Shown: positions 14,855 through 29,503, counted from the stretch's first letter. The stretch is DNA of 64,000 bases from Candidatus Hartigia pinicola (GCA_020541205.1 CP048208.1:1240001-1304000); one strand, 5' to 3'. Program-made: numbers and translations. The notes: generated from the letters alone by a model not told the origin.

Positions 14855-15638
14855 GCTATCTAACGACGAACTGTTATTTTACTCTGGAATATTTTACTTC
14901 GTTTAGCTTTTCTTATGATGATTATAAATTATTGACTATAATATACTTTTAAAAACGGTTACTGTTAATACACTATATTAGTGTTATAAAAAATATTTTG
15001 ATATAGCTATTTTATGAGGGATCATGCATTGTACTGCTAAGTAAAAGTAATACTACAACCTGGAGAAAATCTTGATAACTAAGTGAAGTGAATGTAGTGC
15101 TTACATATATCACTTTTGTTTATTTAAAATATTTTATTTATCATTATGTCATCAATAAAAATACAACAAGAATTATCATCACTGTACTCATTAACAATAT
15201 AGATAAATCTTTATGCAATTTTAATACTAAGTTAATAACGTTTTTCTTAATGAGAAAAAAGTAAGAAAACATCAGAAAGATCTAGATATATTTTTTCAAT
15301 AAATTATTTCGAAAATTAGTATAATTGTTGAATACATGTACCAAAGTAGCTAATCATGACTCAGCAATATAGTTCATGTTTTATCTATACTTAAGCTTAA
15401 CTAAAACCAAAAACGGAATAAAATAATACTACATAAATTAGTACTATTAAATAACGTCTTATTTCTTAAAAATATATTCAGATTTTTTTTAAAAATATTA
15501 TATTTCTTATAGAAATGAGAAAATTTATATTAGCATGATCAGTTTATAACTATTTTAAAAAAAATTAATGCATTATTGCTCACTATTCAATATATATCAC
15601 CTTATAAAATATAATATATATTTATCCACAATAGAGAG

Positions 15639-15682
15639 TAGTTGTTAACAACTAATTTTCCTCTCTCTTTTTTCAAAAGAGA
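15639..15682. repeat. 16-nt palindrome plus 8-bp hairpin
   Basis: A perfect palindrome TAGTTGTTAACAACTA (15639-15654) is followed by a hairpin with arms TCTCTTTT (15664-15671) and AAAAGAGA (15675-15682) around a 3-nt loop. Short GAGAG and CTCTC runs also flank the palindrome and could pair. No gene is adjacent, so the role is unknown; it may be a fossil regulatory or terminator region. Confidence 0.4.
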
Positions 15683-15734
15683 TTTATAATATATTACTAT
15701 TTTATAGCTTTACAACCGTCAAACACAAAGATAA

Positions 15735-15765
15735 GCCTAATGCAGTAGGCATTTTAAAAAGTATT
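15735..15765 (+). terminator. Possible orphan intrinsic terminator
   Basis: A short GC-containing hairpin, GCCTA (15735-15739) with TAGGC (15746-15750) and loop ATGCAG, is followed by ATTTTAAAAAGTATTTTTT. This is a terminator-like layout on the + strand, with unusually high GC for the surroundings. No gene lies upstream, so if real it is the relic of a lost transcription unit. Confidence 0.3.
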
Positions 15766-17895
15766 TTTTAATAATCCTATTAATAATAATAAAAATATTT
15801 AAACACTTTTATGATCATTCATACATTAAAACCTTAAAAGTATCGATATATCTGATTAAAATATGATTTCCTTAAAAAGATTTTAAAATAAAAAACACAT
15901 TGTGGTAAATCTTTACTTTTTATCTAATGAATCGTAATAATAAAAATTAGATAAAAACGTATTGATAACTTGTATTCTACAGAATAATCAATAATGTACG
16001 TAAAATTATTTTAGAACATGATACGATCATACAATTAACTTCTTATGAATAAACATATAATGTATTATACGCAATTTATAAGATCATAAAATACTATACA
16101 CTTAGTATTTACAATTTACAACCCTTTCCTCAAGAAAGAAATTGTTTAACGTATATTTTTATAAAAAAAGATGATAATAATTAAAAATTTATGATGATCA
16201 TATAAATACGTCTTTAATTTCCAATTCTTACATTAATTATTCAGATAGTACGAAAAAAATAACTACTGAGTCATTCTTAATTGCTTTAATATTTTAGTAT
16301 TTATAAAATTATTTGCATGTACCTATATTGACTAATCAATACTAAAGATTAACGTTATCTTTATTGGAAAACTTTATAATCAAAAACACAGATTCAATAG
16401 TTCACACTATAACTCTATATGTCAGTATATAAAATTTTTACATAAAAAAACCTACAAGGCAATTAGTCCTATTTTAATATAAGTTTTAATTGATTCTGTC
16501 ATATTACTACTCATGAACATTTGTAAAAATTTATTTAGATCAATTTTCGAGAAAATTTTTAATTAGTTTGAATATATACATATAAAATCAGTTGTTAGAT
16601 TATATCTATATTTGAATTTATTTAATTTAATTTATATTCACTGATATATATTTTATTGAAGAATATTTATAAAAAATATTGTTTATATGGTAAAAGTGTT
16701 CTTAAAAACTATATTTTAGTATGATGATCAATGTCTACTTTAGTAATAAATATTTATCTAGATTAGGCATTAAAAGCATAATCTTTTCTAATTTTTTTAA
16801 AATTTAGTATCATAGTAAAATTGTGAAAATAACGTAATAACATGATTAAAATTTAGACAGTCTTCATTTAATCTCACTTGTTATTACTGCTTGAAAATAT
16901 ATTATATATATACACTATTTTATTTAAATTCAATAAAAAGAAACATGCGATTACAATGTTGAATATAGTGAAATAAATACTACATAAAAATAAAATCTCC
17001 TTTGTAATTATGCCTGCTTTAGATTCAGTAAAATTTTTTTACTAACTCTAAATAAATAAGCGACACACAAAAATGTTAATAATCCTATTAATAAGTTAGA
17101 AATAAATTATGTAAAAAGAATAAAGAAAATAACTAATCAAAAATCCTTAGATTATCTAAATAAATACTGTATATAAATTCACGAAAATATTTATAATATT
17201 TGTCACACTAATTAAGTACATTAATATTGCATAAATACAGTTTAACTTTATACATCTTTTATCCAGATCATTAATAATTTAAACTAAAAACATTCAAAAA
17301 CTATTTTTATAATTTTATATTCCTTAACAGAAATATGATTCTATTTTTATGGAAAATTGATTACTGTATCTGTTTTATTTAACTACAATACATATTTTTC
17401 TACTTATATTATTATTGCTTTTACCATATAAAGTATAAAACATAAGAACACAAGTGAAAATCTTACAAAGTAATACTCAATAATAACGAAATGCTACAAC
17501 AAATCCTAAATTTTCAATACTAAACGTAAAAAATATTGTTATTAAAAAAAGAACAAAACGAATACATAAAGGTATAAAATAAAAATCTAGATTAATTTTC
17601 TATTGATTTTATGAATTTTATCACGGTCATTCTTATTTAAGATCAGAGATTTTCATCAAACTAAGAAGTATACTGCTTCAGAATCTCAATAAAAATAACT
17701 ATAAATACAAATAAGAACAGACAAATAATTTCATTTCTAACGCAAATAATATTTAGTATTATACTTGGTAATATAGCTAAAAACACTCTATTTTTACTAA
17801 AACTGCTGTAAAAAATCAGTTTTAAAAGTCAATAAACCTTAATATGTTTGCTTGGCTAACAAAATAATTACAGTATGTTCTATGCTATATAAGAC

Positions 17896-18933
17896 ATGAC
17901 TAAATTAAATAATGCTATGTCAAAAAATTTTTATCCAATTCATTGGGCTAAAAATCCACACCTTCAAACATTATTGCCAAGAATTTTTCGACGGACACCG
18001 ACAATAAAACCTATTTGGCAACGACTCGAGTTGCCTGACGGCGACTTTATTGATCTTGCGTGGAGTGAAAATCCTGAAAAAGAACAGGCTTTCGATAAGT
18101 CACGTTTAGTGATTTTTCACGGGTTAGAGGGAGGCTTTCAAAGCCCCTATGCACACGGTATGCTTAAAAGTGCTCAACAAAATGGGTGGCTAGGTGTAAT
18201 TATGCACTTTAGAGGATGCAGTGGTGAACCAAATCGCCAAAAACGTATCTATCATTCAGGTGAAACCAGTGATGCACGCTATTTTTTCCATTGGCTAAAA
18301 CAAAAATTAGGAAATAATCCAACCGCTGCTGTTGGATATTCTCTTGGTGGAAATATGTTAGCCTGCTATTTAGCTGAAAGTGGTAAGGATGCATATATCG
18401 ATGCTGGAGTTATTGTATCAGCACCATTAATGCTTGAACCTTGTTCAATGCGTATTGATAAGGGATTTTCACAATTTTATCAACGTTATTTACTTAATAA
18501 ATTAAAGCGAAATGCAACTCGAAAATTAATACGATATCCTGGCTCACTACCACTTACTTTATTACAACTCAAACAAGTAAAGCACATTCGTGAATTTGAT
18601 GATGTTATTACTTCTAGAATTTATGGCTTTGAAAATGCGATAGATTATTACCAAAAATGTAGTGCTTTACCAAGATTACCTCGCATTACTAAACCTACGT
18701 TAATTATTCACGCTAAAGATGATCCTTTTATGACACCTGAAGTTGTACCTGATGTCACACATTTACCTCCGAATATTGAATATCAAATAACTGAACATGG
18801 TGGACATGTCGGCTTTGTTAGCGGATCATTTAGAAATCCTGTAATGTGGTTAGAACAACGTATCCCAGAATGGCTAACCACTTATTTAGATAAAAAAACT
18901 CATGCTTATTCTGTGAAAACACTTGATACTTAA
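17896..18933 (+). CDS. yheT: Alpha/beta hydrolase YheT
   Basis: YheT is a cytoplasmic alpha/beta-hydrolase-fold protein of the AB-hydrolase 4 (EMB8-like) family. It is a predicted esterase whose physiological substrate is not settled. The 345-residue product matches E. coli (340). Visible are the oxyanion-region HGLEGG (75-80) and HFRGCSGEPNR, the nucleophile elbow G147-Y-S149-L-G-G, the acid loop HAKDDPF (D275/D276) and the histidine motif EHGGHVGF (H304 most likely). Two ATGs (codons 1 and 8) could serve as start; neither has a strong Shine-Dalgarno. In E. coli it lies in the yheT-yheU-prkB-yhfA-crp neighbourhood, so the presence of crp 1.8 kb away suggests relic synteny. Here crp faces yheT, whereas I recall both in the same direction in E. 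coli. Why a reduced genome keeps it is unclear. Confidence 0.93.
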   Translation: MTKLNNAMSKNFYPIHWAKNPHLQTLLPRIFRRTPTIKPIWQRLELPDGDFIDLAWSENPEKEQAFDKSRLVIFHGLEGGFQSPYAHGMLKSAQQNGWLGVIMHFRGCSGEPNRQKRIYHSGETSDARYFFHWLKQKLGNNPTAAVGYSLGGNMLACYLAESGKDAYIDAGVIVSAPLMLEPCSMRIDKGFSQFYQRYLLNKLKRNATRKLIRYPGSLPLTLLQLKQVKHIREFDDVITSRIYGFENAIDYYQKCSALPRLPRITKPTLIIHAKDDPFMTPEVVPDVTHLPPNIEYQITEHGGHVGFVSGSFRNPVMWLEQRIPEWLTTYLDKKTHAYSVKTLDT

Positions 18934-20776
18934 GAGGTTAAAAGTTTGATAGAGATGTGTATTTAAACTAAAAAATCAACGATAAAATATATAAAAATTT
19001 TTAAGAAAAAGTTAAGAAATTACAATACTAATTCGTTTTACTAAAAAACTATATTATTCTCTTTAGAATTTTATGAATCTCTTGATTTTACATCTAAAAA
19101 TCATTACACTGATACATTTGTTTACTAGTTATTTTTTAATGACAATAAATAGAAAATATAAAAAGTACTTTATTTTGATAAATATTTAACAATTGAAGTG
19201 ATTAACTTTTCTAGTTTGTATATACCTCAATCAATTAGAGATTTTTAACATTTTTATTACTGGTATATTCATTCATCCGCTAAAAAAAGACATTATATTA
19301 GAGATAAATATATCTCACTATTTATAAAAATATTAAATTTTAAATTATCCGCTTTTTTGTCTAAAAATAATAATGTGTCATTATTCAAGTTCATTAAAAA
19401 TTTTTCTAAACGTAATAATTATGTTTATCTTATCAAGATTATAAAGATGGGAAAAAATAATATGAGTCGAGAAATATTTTAACAAACTAATACTTTGTTA
19501 CTTAGTAAGTAAAACATTTCAATTAACAAAAAATAGATATATATAAAGTATTTTTGCATTCCTATATATTTAAAAAACTCATTACTTATTTAACGTACTG
19601 CTCAATAATTATCATAGAACAGTACGTATAAATTTATCACTTGGCATTTTTGTAATGATGCATTTAAAAACAATTAAGAGCCTATTCAGTATTTCTGTTA
19701 AACAATAAGATAATAAATACTAATAAGCTTAATTAAGGCTTTAAGTATGTTAATACCTATTCTAATTCTGTTATATCCGATACTGCTTTTACAGTTAACC
19801 AACGTGATTTTCGAGTCCTAAATGTTTGAGGTTCTATTAAAAATATAGTATGTATAATATTTCATTATTTTAAAAATTTCTTCAAACACATCATAAATCT
19901 TATACAAAATATTGAAATCATATTCAAATTATCTACTATAATAAAGTCCTCAATAATACAAGTGATGTTTTTCTACAGACTTAAAGCCATAATAGATATC
20001 GCGTTTATCTATGAAATAAAATATTTTTACTAAAATTACATCTAATATATATACGTATCTACATAATCCAGAATTATAACTTTTAATAATGCATATCCGT
20101 ATTTTTCACTTCTCTGGCATCCATCATCACGAAAAGAGTGTTAGAATTTTGACGACTGCCAATAACAATCTTAACAATCCCTTTCTTATTTTTTTAAAAT
20201 TGTTTTCTTGTGACGAATAGTATTTGTTGAAAAGAATTTTAAATAGTCATTAACTATAATTTCGCCGGAAACATAAACAGAATTCATTTTAGATGATTCA
20301 TTTATTGTTTAATATACAACAGTGAAACATAAAAGATTTAATACATATTAAATTCCTACTGACGCTAGTTATTTTAACTTTTGAACAAAAAAACTTAAAA
20401 ACATTTCAATATTCTTTCACTCATGTCATTATTGTAAACTCTAATCATTTCGATAAAAATATTAAAAAATTAATTGTATATCAAAAATATTCTTCAAAAT
20501 TTTAAAGAAAAAATTTCTTATTAAGAATCTTCAATATCAAACAATACTCTTTGACTAGACTGTTTTGTACAATAAGATAATATATTAAACTAATTAATAT
20601 ACACATAAAAATTCTACAAAAATTGACGTTATGGTTTTAATTAAAATATTTTATGTGTCAATAAAAAACTGTTTGACTAAATTACCAATACAAAAACTAT
20701 ATTATTAATTAAAACATATTTATTGAAACCAATTATAACCCTGAAAAAACTAAAAATCTTAATTGAATATATTAGA
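18934..20776. other. Gene-free stretch between yheT and crp
   Basis: In E. coli the yheT-crp interval holds yheU, prkB and yhfA. None is recognisable here. The patch 20083-20193 is somewhat richer in GC and has a 37-codon open frame on the minus strand with a protein-like translation that I could not assign. It may be a fossil of one of these genes or chance. Confidence 0.55.
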
Positions 20777-21409
20777 TTAGCGAGTGCCATATACTACAAT
20801 AGTTTTACCATGTGCGGAAATTAACTTTTGATCTTCTAACATTTTTAAAATACGCCCTACTGTTTCACGTGAACAACCAACGATTTGTCCAATTTCTTGG
20901 CGAGTAATTTTGATTTGCATACCATCAGGATGTGTTATTGCATCGGGTTGTTTTGCTAAATTAAGCAGCGTTTGTGCAATACGTCCTGTCACATCAAGGA
21001 AGGCAAAATTAGCAACTTTTTCTGATGTCATTTGCAACCGATTAGCCATTTGCGCAGAAAGTCGCATAAGAATATCAGATTTAATTTCAATAAGTTGACG
21101 GAATTTTTTATAAAAAATCTCAGCAACTTCGCAGGAACTTTTTGCTCTAACCCACGCTGAACGCTCTTGCCCCTCTTCAAACAACCCCAGTTCACCAATA
21201 AAGTCACCCTGATTTAAATAGGAAAGAATTATCTCTTTTCCTTCTTGATCTTTAATGAAGACAGCTACAGAGCCTTTAACTATATAATAAAGAGTTTCTG
21301 ATTTTTCACCCTGATGAATCAGTGTACTTTTAGATGGATATTTATGAATATGGCAGTGTGACAAAAACCATTCAAGAGTAGGGTCTGTTTGTGGCTTGCC
21401 GAGAACCAT
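20777..21409 (-). CDS. crp: cAMP receptor protein CRP
   Basis: CRP is the cAMP-dependent global transcription regulator of enterobacteria. The 210-residue product has the exact E. coli length and near-identity over most of it. The N-terminal cyclic-nucleotide-binding domain includes [23 protein letters not shown] with the cAMP-contacting Glu, Arg and Ser residues. The dimerisation helix and the winged helix-turn-helix follow ([22 protein letters not shown], about 167-188), with the DNA-reading R-E-x-x-R-I residues intact. I start at the second of two close ATGs (21409; the first is at 21415). It gives [14 protein letters not shown] as in E. coli and lies 9 nt after an AGAGG Shine-Dalgarno, against 3 nt for the first. 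Retention of a full CRP in so eroded a genome is notable. Whether an adenylate cyclase remains cannot be told from this window. Confidence 0.98.
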   Translation of the reverse strand: MVLGKPQTDPTLEWFLSHCHIHKYPSKSTLIHQGEKSETLYYIVKGSVAVFIKDQEGKEIILSYLNQGDFIGELGLFEEGQERSAWVRAKSSCEVAEIFYKKFRQLIEIKSDILMRLSAQMANRLQMTSEKVANFAFLDVTGRIAQTLLNLAKQPDAITHPDGMQIKITRQEIGQIVGCSRETVGRILKMLEDQKLISAHGKTIVVYGTR

Positions 21410-23320
21410 TAGCATTATCCTCTATGTATTAGTGTAATCTTTCGGTTTTTGATAATTACAAGTCTATTTATAAAAATTATAAACTTAGCATATGCATCTG
21501 CATTATACATTAAGTGTACTTTAAATTGTATAGACATTAATCGGACCTTGTTTTTAGCTGATATGGTTTATCTATATAAACTTAATTATTTTATTTTAGT
21601 TTAGTTTATATCTAACAAAAAGTGATTTTTGATACAGAGTAAGTAAATATAAACATTATAATATAATAATCAATTGACAGCTAGAGTATTGATATTATCA
21701 TTGATTAAATAGAATTTGTTTCTAACATAAGACAATTTAAAATATTACTTTTATTTATCAGTGTCCGTAATTAAGATAGTGTTTTGGTATAGTCTGAATA
21801 TTAGACTATCATACAATCTAATATATTTTAAAAAAAAATAACATAGTTACAGAATAATAACTGTGTTCTCTAAACCAAATAAAAATATTTTTTGAAAATT
21901 TGTATTTATTATTTATAAATAACGCGAGATTTTAAAATAAATTATTTTTCATGCGATAATAAAATATATAAAATAATTAAATCTGTTAAAGAACTCTTTT
22001 AAAAGAGTCAAATGAAAATTTTGAAGTAAAAAGAAAGAGTCATTTTAGAGATCAAGTGCAAGTCTTAATGAAATTTATATAATAGCTGTAGAAAATTACA
22101 ATATTATTACTTTAATTTCTAGAATAAAGCATCTTAAATATTTTTTAAAATTCTTTAGATAATGAATATAATATTCACAAACTGAACACGATATTCAAAA
22201 TACGTCATATAATTTTTCAAGATGTTTTAAAATTTTTTTTAATTAACGAAAAATATATTTAACGACTAAGTAATTATTAATATTATTTAAAATATAAACT
22301 TCATGTTATTATAGCGCTGCTAATAATGGCACTTAGTATATCATATAGATTATCTATAAATTTTTAGCTATATATCGATAATTATCGACTAATTAGTAAA
22401 TCTATACCATAATGACAGTAATCTTTGTTCAAGATAAAGATATTTAAGTACTCTTTTATCTGCGATATTATTAGCTATAGTCACTGTCGTTACATGAAAT
22501 TAATCTTAAGTATCTACTAAGATAATATTATTTCATACCGGAAATCTTGTTCTTACCTGATCGTATTTTAAAACAAGAAATCGATATTCATAATATTTTC
22601 TTCATTCACAACGAAGAAAAATTTATGTTAACTATTTTAGCTATTTTTACGTAGAACTCAGTAGTTATCATTAACTATATTTTAACACTTTTACTAATAA
22701 AAATAAATTTTTCTAAAAAATTTTCTATTTTAAAAGTTTACTCAAAGTAGTATGCATTGTCTTTTAGCAAAAAATTACTACGAATATTATTATATCAAAA
22801 CTAACTTTATAAATATATAGCTACATGCACAGCTTTGTATATAGACTTTTTAATAACACATACGTTACGTCTCACAAACAAAATAATTATTCCATCTATT
22901 GGAATATTTCTTGTCTAATGTAACCACTGTAGACATTTCTAGCACTGAGAAGATATATAAAATAGTAAGATTTACAAAAAGATTTTTCATCATCTTTTAC
23001 AGATGTGCAAAAATTATACTACTAATCAATACTAATAAAGATATTATTAAATAGACACAGAGATTATTTTTAAAAATTAACCCAGACTTGATCTGACAAA
23101 TATGTATATGCAGATATTTGTCAAATCAAATCTAAAACAAATAAACATCTAAGAATATAGATATAATCTTATACTTATAAAAAATACAGATGCCTATACC
23201 TGTTGTTATACTTCAAATTTTTTTAAGCTAAGTGAGCAGTTGAAGCATAATGTTTGATCATATGTATTTCAACTGACTTATCATCTTTAGCCTTTTGTTA
23301 TCATAGAAGCAGCTAAAATA
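21410..23320. other. Gene-free stretch between crp and the his operon
   Basis: 1.9 kb without recognisable genes. It contains the crp upstream region, where I found no clear CRP-type TGTGA-N6-TCACA site, and a hairpin past the 3' end of hisI (23237-23275, listed separately). Confidence 0.6.
23237..23275 (-). other. Hairpin downstream of hisI
   Basis: CAGTTGAA (23237-23244) and TTCAACTG (23268-23275) are perfect 8-bp arms, with a possible extra CATA/TATG pairing inside the 23-nt loop. It lies 46 nt past the hisI stop on the operon strand. No T-tract follows in the transcript, so it is more likely a 3'-end stabilising structure or relic than a working intrinsic terminator. Confidence 0.3.
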
Positions 23321-23925
23321 TTATTGATGACGAATTTTGAGACGTTGAATAATTTTACTTAAATCTAACTGTTGATCTTGTAATAATACCAGTAAATGAT
23401 AAACCAAATCAGCGGCTTCATTAGTTAACTCTTCTCGATCATTAACAGTAGCAGCTAATGCAGTCTCAACACCTTCTTCACCGACTTTTTGTGCAATGCG
23501 TTTAGTTCCACTTGCATAAAGACGCGCAGTATAAGAATTTGTAGTATCTGCCATTTTACGTGACTTGAGTAAAGTTTCAAGTTCAAATAAAAAACCCCAA
23601 TGACTTTGAGCCGGAGAAAAACAGCTTGCTGTGCCATTATGACAAGTTAAACCAACAGGTTGAACTAATGCTAATAAAGTGTCATTATCACAGTCAGGAT
23701 AAATGTCAACAAGATTAAGAAAATTTCCTGACATCTCTCCTTTTGTCCATAAACGTTGTTTAGTTCTAGAATAAAAAGTGACTTTTCGACTTTCTAAAGT
23801 TACTTTTAAAGCTTCTTGATTCATATAGCCTAGCATCAACACATCACCAGAAGTAGCATGTTGCACAATAACAGGCATAAGTTCATTAACTTTTTGCCAT
23901 GTGAGTTGGTTAAATTGTTCTATTG

Positions 23926-23932
<7 letters not shown>
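23321..23932 (-). CDS. hisI: Bifunctional HisIE (PRA-CH / PRA-PH)
   Basis: HisIE carries out steps 2 and 3 of histidine synthesis: pyrophosphate removal from phosphoribosyl-ATP (C-terminal domain) and opening of the adenine ring of phosphoribosyl-AMP (N-terminal domain). The 203 residues match the fused enterobacterial enzyme (E. coli 203). The cyclohydrolase domain, about 1-115, has the metal-site residues in DCDND (C81) and CHNGTASC (C97, C104). The pyrophosphohydrolase domain, about 120-203, has the EEGVETALA helix and the [14 protein letters not shown] motif. It is the last gene of the operon, and its start overlaps the hisF stop by 7 bp, indicating translational coupling. Confidence 0.97.
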
Positions 23933-26019
<2,087 letters not shown>

Positions 26020-26020
<1 letters not shown>

Positions 26021-27087
26021 TATAAAATTCCTTTTGAACTTGGGAGCATATCCCCTTCAACTCTAATAGCTTGACGTAACGTACGACCAAACACCTTGAA
26101 TAAACTTTCTATTTTATGATGATCATTTTTTCCCTTAGTTTTAAGGTGTAGAGTGCAACCCATAGCATAAGAGAAAGAACTAAAAAAATGCTCAATCATT
26201 TCAGTACTGAGATTTCCAACAGTTTGATATTTAAATGCAGCTTTATATTCAAGATAAGGTCTACCCGAAATATCTAATACGCAAGATGCTTGGCAATCAT
26301 CCATAGGTAGCACAAATCCAAAACGCGAAATGCCACGTTTATCGCCAAGAGCGATTTGTAACGCTTTCCCAAGTGCTAAGGCTGTATCTTCTACTGAATG
26401 ATGATCATCAATAAATAAATCTCCTTTAACTTCGATGTGGAAACATAACCCACCATGTATCGCAATTTGATCCAGCATATGATCAAAGAAGCCAATTCCG
26501 GTATTAATTTTACTATTACCTTCTCTGTCCAACCAAACTTCTACTTGAATATTAGTTTCTTTGGTAATGCGTTCAACCAGTGCATGTCGATCACGTTTAA
26601 TCAATTTTTTAGTAAGAGCATTCCAATTTAATAATTCAGAACTATAGTGTAACCCTTTAATACCCATATTTTCAGCAAATTGAAGGTCCGTGACTCGATC
26701 ACCAATGACGTAACTATTAACTTTGTCTAATTGACCCTCTTTAAGATAATGTTGAACAAGTGCTAATTTAGGTTTACGACAATCGCAGTTATCTGAAGGT
26801 TTATGAGGGCAAATTAACACCCTATCAAAGTGCACGCCTTGTGACTTAAATATCTGCATCATGAAATTATGCGGCTGTTCAAAACTAGATTTTGGGAAAC
26901 TTTCTGTTCCTAACCCATCTTGATTAGTCACCATAACTAAATGATAATGAGCTTTTTGTAATGCTAATAAGCTTGGAATAACATCTTTTTCAAAAAATAA
27001 TTTGTTTAAACTATCAATCTGAAAATCTTTAGGTGACTCAGTAATTACTGTACCATCACGGTCAATAAAAAGTATTTTTTGGCTCAT
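26020..27087 (-). CDS. hisB: Bifunctional HisB (histidinol-P phosphatase / IGP dehydratase)
   Basis: HisB removes water from imidazole glycerol phosphate (C-terminal domain) and later dephosphorylates histidinol phosphate (N-terminal domain). The 355 residues equal the E. coli length. The HAD-type phosphatase domain, about 1-165, shows the nucleophile motif D9-R-D11-G-T and a zinc-binding loop with C93, H95, C101 and C103. The dehydratase domain, about 166-355, shows the manganese-binding histidine clusters [17 protein letters not shown] and MIEHFFSSF, and DHHKIES near the end. There is no sign of separation or decay of either domain. The gap to hisC is 21 nt. Confidence 0.98.
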
Positions 27088-27108
27088 GAATGTTTCCTAT
27101 GCTCAGGT

Positions 27109-28179
27109 TTAACAAAGTGCTTTAATAGCTTCAATAACACGAAGATTTTCTGTTTCAGTACCGATAGTAATACGTAAGCAATGACTTAGCCCCACTTGCT
27201 TATGTTGATCACGAAGAATAATTCCTTGATCCCAAAGAGTTGTAAATACTTTTCTGCTATTAAAAAAACGTACTAAAATATAGTTAGTTTCACTTGGAAA
27301 AATTTTTTCTATAATAGATAACTTACTTAATGCTCTTGATAGTAAAGTACGATTCTTAGTAATAGTAGCAATGCGACTTTTCATAATTGTAATACCATCC
27401 AGATTTAATGCTTGAGAAGCAATTTTTGCAACAGGTGTTGATAATGGATACGGAGCAATCACCTTTAATAAAAGATCGATAACATCTGTGGAAGCTAACG
27501 TAAAGCCACAGCGCAATCCTGCAAGTGCAAATGCTTTAGATAAAGTTCTCAATACAACAAGATTAGGATAATTTTTCAACCAGCTAGTTACACTATATTC
27601 AGGACAAAATTCAATATATGCTTCATCAATAACAACTAACGCAGAATTAGTTGTCATTTCTAAAATTTCGGTAAGATCTTTTGTATTAAAAACATTGCCA
27701 GTTGGATTGTTTGGATTACAAATATAAATGAGTTTAGTGTTTGATAGATTTTTACGAATTGCTTTTACATCTAAAGACCAATCAGAAAATAGTGTAATTT
27801 TTTTCTGTTCAACACCAAAGGTTTCAGCACTGACGCTGTACATACCATAAGTCGGTGGGAAAAACATTATAGCATCTTTACCAGGCTCACAAAATGCACG
27901 AATCAGTAGCTCAATAGATTCATCAGCACCACGGCACGTCAAAACTTGTTCGGGCAATAGTTTAGCATAAGCTGCATAATTAAGAACAACATTAGTTGGT
28001 TGACAGTCTGGATAACGATTCAGATTATGTTCGTTAAACTGATATTCAGGAGCGATCGGATATTCATTAGCATTAAGCCAAACATCACCTTCCCCTCCTA
28101 ATCGACGAGCAGACATATATGGAGTCATTTTTTTAACATTTTTACGTGCAAGACTAACAACATTAAAAGCTTGGCTCAT
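27109..28179 (-). CDS. hisC: Histidinol-phosphate aminotransferase HisC
   Basis: HisC is a fold-type I PLP aminotransferase that converts imidazole acetol phosphate to histidinol phosphate using glutamate. The 356 residues match E. coli. The PLP Schiff-base lysine is K215 in [11 protein letters not shown]. The PLP-contact motifs NPNNPTG (155-161) and DEAYIEF (185-191) and the phosphate-binding R223 are present. It lies 16 nt after hisD on the same strand. Confidence 0.98.
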   Translation of the reverse strand: MSQAFNVVSLARKNVKKMTPYMSARRLGGEGDVWLNANEYPIAPEYQFNEHNLNRYPDCQPTNVVLNYAAYAKLLPEQVLTCRGADESIELLIRAFCEPGKDAIMFFPPTYGMYSVSAETFGVEQKKITLFSDWSLDVKAIRKNLSNTKLIYICNPNNPTGNVFNTKDLTEILEMTTNSALVVIDEAYIEFCPEYSVTSWLKNYPNLVVLRTLSKAFALAGLRCGFTLASTDVIDLLLKVIAPYPLSTPVAKIASQALNLDGITIMKSRIATITKNRTLLSRALSKLSIIEKIFPSETNYILVRFFNSRKVFTTLWDQGIILRDQHKQVGLSHCLRITIGTETENLRVIEAIKALC

Positions 28180-28195
28180 GGGCTCACTCCTAAAT

Positions 28196-29500
28196 TTATT
28201 TTTTTATTTCAGTGACACGTAATGTAACGGCATTTTTGTGAGCTGTTAAACTTTCAGCTTCTGCTAATGTTTCAATAGTTGTTGCGAGTTCAAGCAAACC
28301 TTCTTTAGAAAGTTTCTGGATAGTCATGCGCTTCATAAAATCTATCAGACTAAGACTTGAATATGTTGAAGTGTAACCATAAGTTGGTAATACATGATTA
28401 GTGCCAGATGCGTAATCCCCAGCTGACTCTGGTGACCAATCACCAATAAAAACAGAGCCAGCATTCGTAATATTATCAATGAGCTCATCTGCATCACGTG
28501 TTTGCAAAAGCAAATGTTCAGGACCATAACGATTACTAATTTTCACACATTGATTAATAGATTCTGCAATTATTATTCGGCTTGAATGCAGAGCTTTTTT
28601 TACGATATCAGCACGAGATAACTCTATGATCTGTATAGCTGTTTCATTAATTACTCGTTGCGCAAATTCTTGATCATCTGTTAGTAAAATAACTTGCGAA
28701 TCAGAACCATGTTCAGCTTGCGATAATAAATCAGCAGCCACAAATACTGGATTTGCTAAGCGATCAGCTATTACAAGCACTTCTGATGGACCTGCTGGCA
28801 TGTCAATTACTGTTCCCTGATGACTTTGACTGACTTGACGTTTTGCTTCAGTTACATAGATATTACCTGGTCCAAAAATTTTACCTATCGCAGGAATACT
28901 TTCTGTACCAAATGCCATAGCAGCAATAGCTTGTGCACCACCAACTTGAAAAATATCAGTAATACCGCACAATTTTGCTGTATACAATATTTCAGGTGCA
29001 ATCGGAGGGGGAGAACATAAAATAATTTGTTTACAACCTGCTATATTAGCGGGTATTCCTAACATCATTACTGTTGATAGTAATGGCGCAGACCCCCCTG
29101 GAATATATAAGCCTATAGCGTCTATAGGACGAGTTACTTGCCAACAAATTACACCAGGTTGTGTCTCAACACGGATAACGGCAGGTTTTTGAGCCTCATG
29201 AAAACGACGTATGTTCCCCATTGCTGTTTTTATCGCTATTTTAATACTATCACTAATACAACACTCTGCAGCGTCAATAGCAGTTCTTTCAACTTGAAGA
29301 GTTGAAAGAACTGCTTGATCAAAACGATAATTCAATTCAAGTAGCGCGCTATCACCTTCTAACTTAATTTTCTCAATAATTTTTTTTACTTCTATTGCAA
29401 CTTTATCTGAAGCTGAAATTACAGGACGAGTCAGTAAAAATTTTTTCTGAGCAGCACTACATGTTTCCCAAATAATTGGTTGATTAAATTTTATTTTCAT
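28196..29500 (-). CDS. hisD: Histidinol dehydrogenase HisD
   Basis: HisD performs the last two steps, NAD-dependent oxidation of histidinol to histidine. The length of 434 matches E. coli. The catalytic Glu-His pair is in YGPEHLLL (E328, H329). Zinc ligands are visible in QAEHGSD (Q261, H264), with the remaining ligands expected in the [12 protein letters not shown] region. The nucleotide-binding [11 protein letters not shown] segment is intact. Its start lies 3 nt after the hisG stop, consistent with coupled translation. Confidence 0.98.
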   Translation of the reverse strand: MKIKFNQPIIWETCSAAQKKFLLTRPVISASDKVAIEVKKIIEKIKLEGDSALLELNYRFDQAVLSTLQVERTAIDAAECCISDSIKIAIKTAMGNIRRFHEAQKPAVIRVETQPGVICWQVTRPIDAIGLYIPGGSAPLLSTVMMLGIPANIAGCKQIILCSPPPIAPEILYTAKLCGITDIFQVGGAQAIAAMAFGTESIPAIGKIFGPGNIYVTEAKRQVSQSHQGTVIDMPAGPSEVLVIADRLANPVFVAADLLSQAEHGSDSQVILLTDDQEFAQRVINETAIQIIELSRADIVKKALHSSRIIIAESINQCVKISNRYGPEHLLLQTRDADELIDNITNAGSVFIGDWSPESAGDYASGTNHVLPTYGYTSTYSSLSLIDFMKRMTIQKLSKEGLLELATTIETLAEAESLTAHKNAVTLRVTEIKK

Positions 29501-29503
29501 TTG

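Larger units (their letters stand above)
11577..17895. other. Longest gene-free desert (6.3 kb)
   Basis: No gene is recognisable. The position just after fldA is where fur sits in E. coli, but I could not recognise a Fur remnant. Two places hold secondary structure, listed separately: an inverted repeat at 14821-14854, and a cluster of palindrome and hairpins at 15622-15765. A 64-codon frame at 13371-13565 (-) looks like chance. Confidence 0.65.

Noticed and set aside
15622-15630. Perfect DnaA box TTATCCACA suggesting an origin
   Set aside because: One such site is expected roughly by chance in 64 kb of this composition; no other boxes, 13-mers or origin-linked genes are near.
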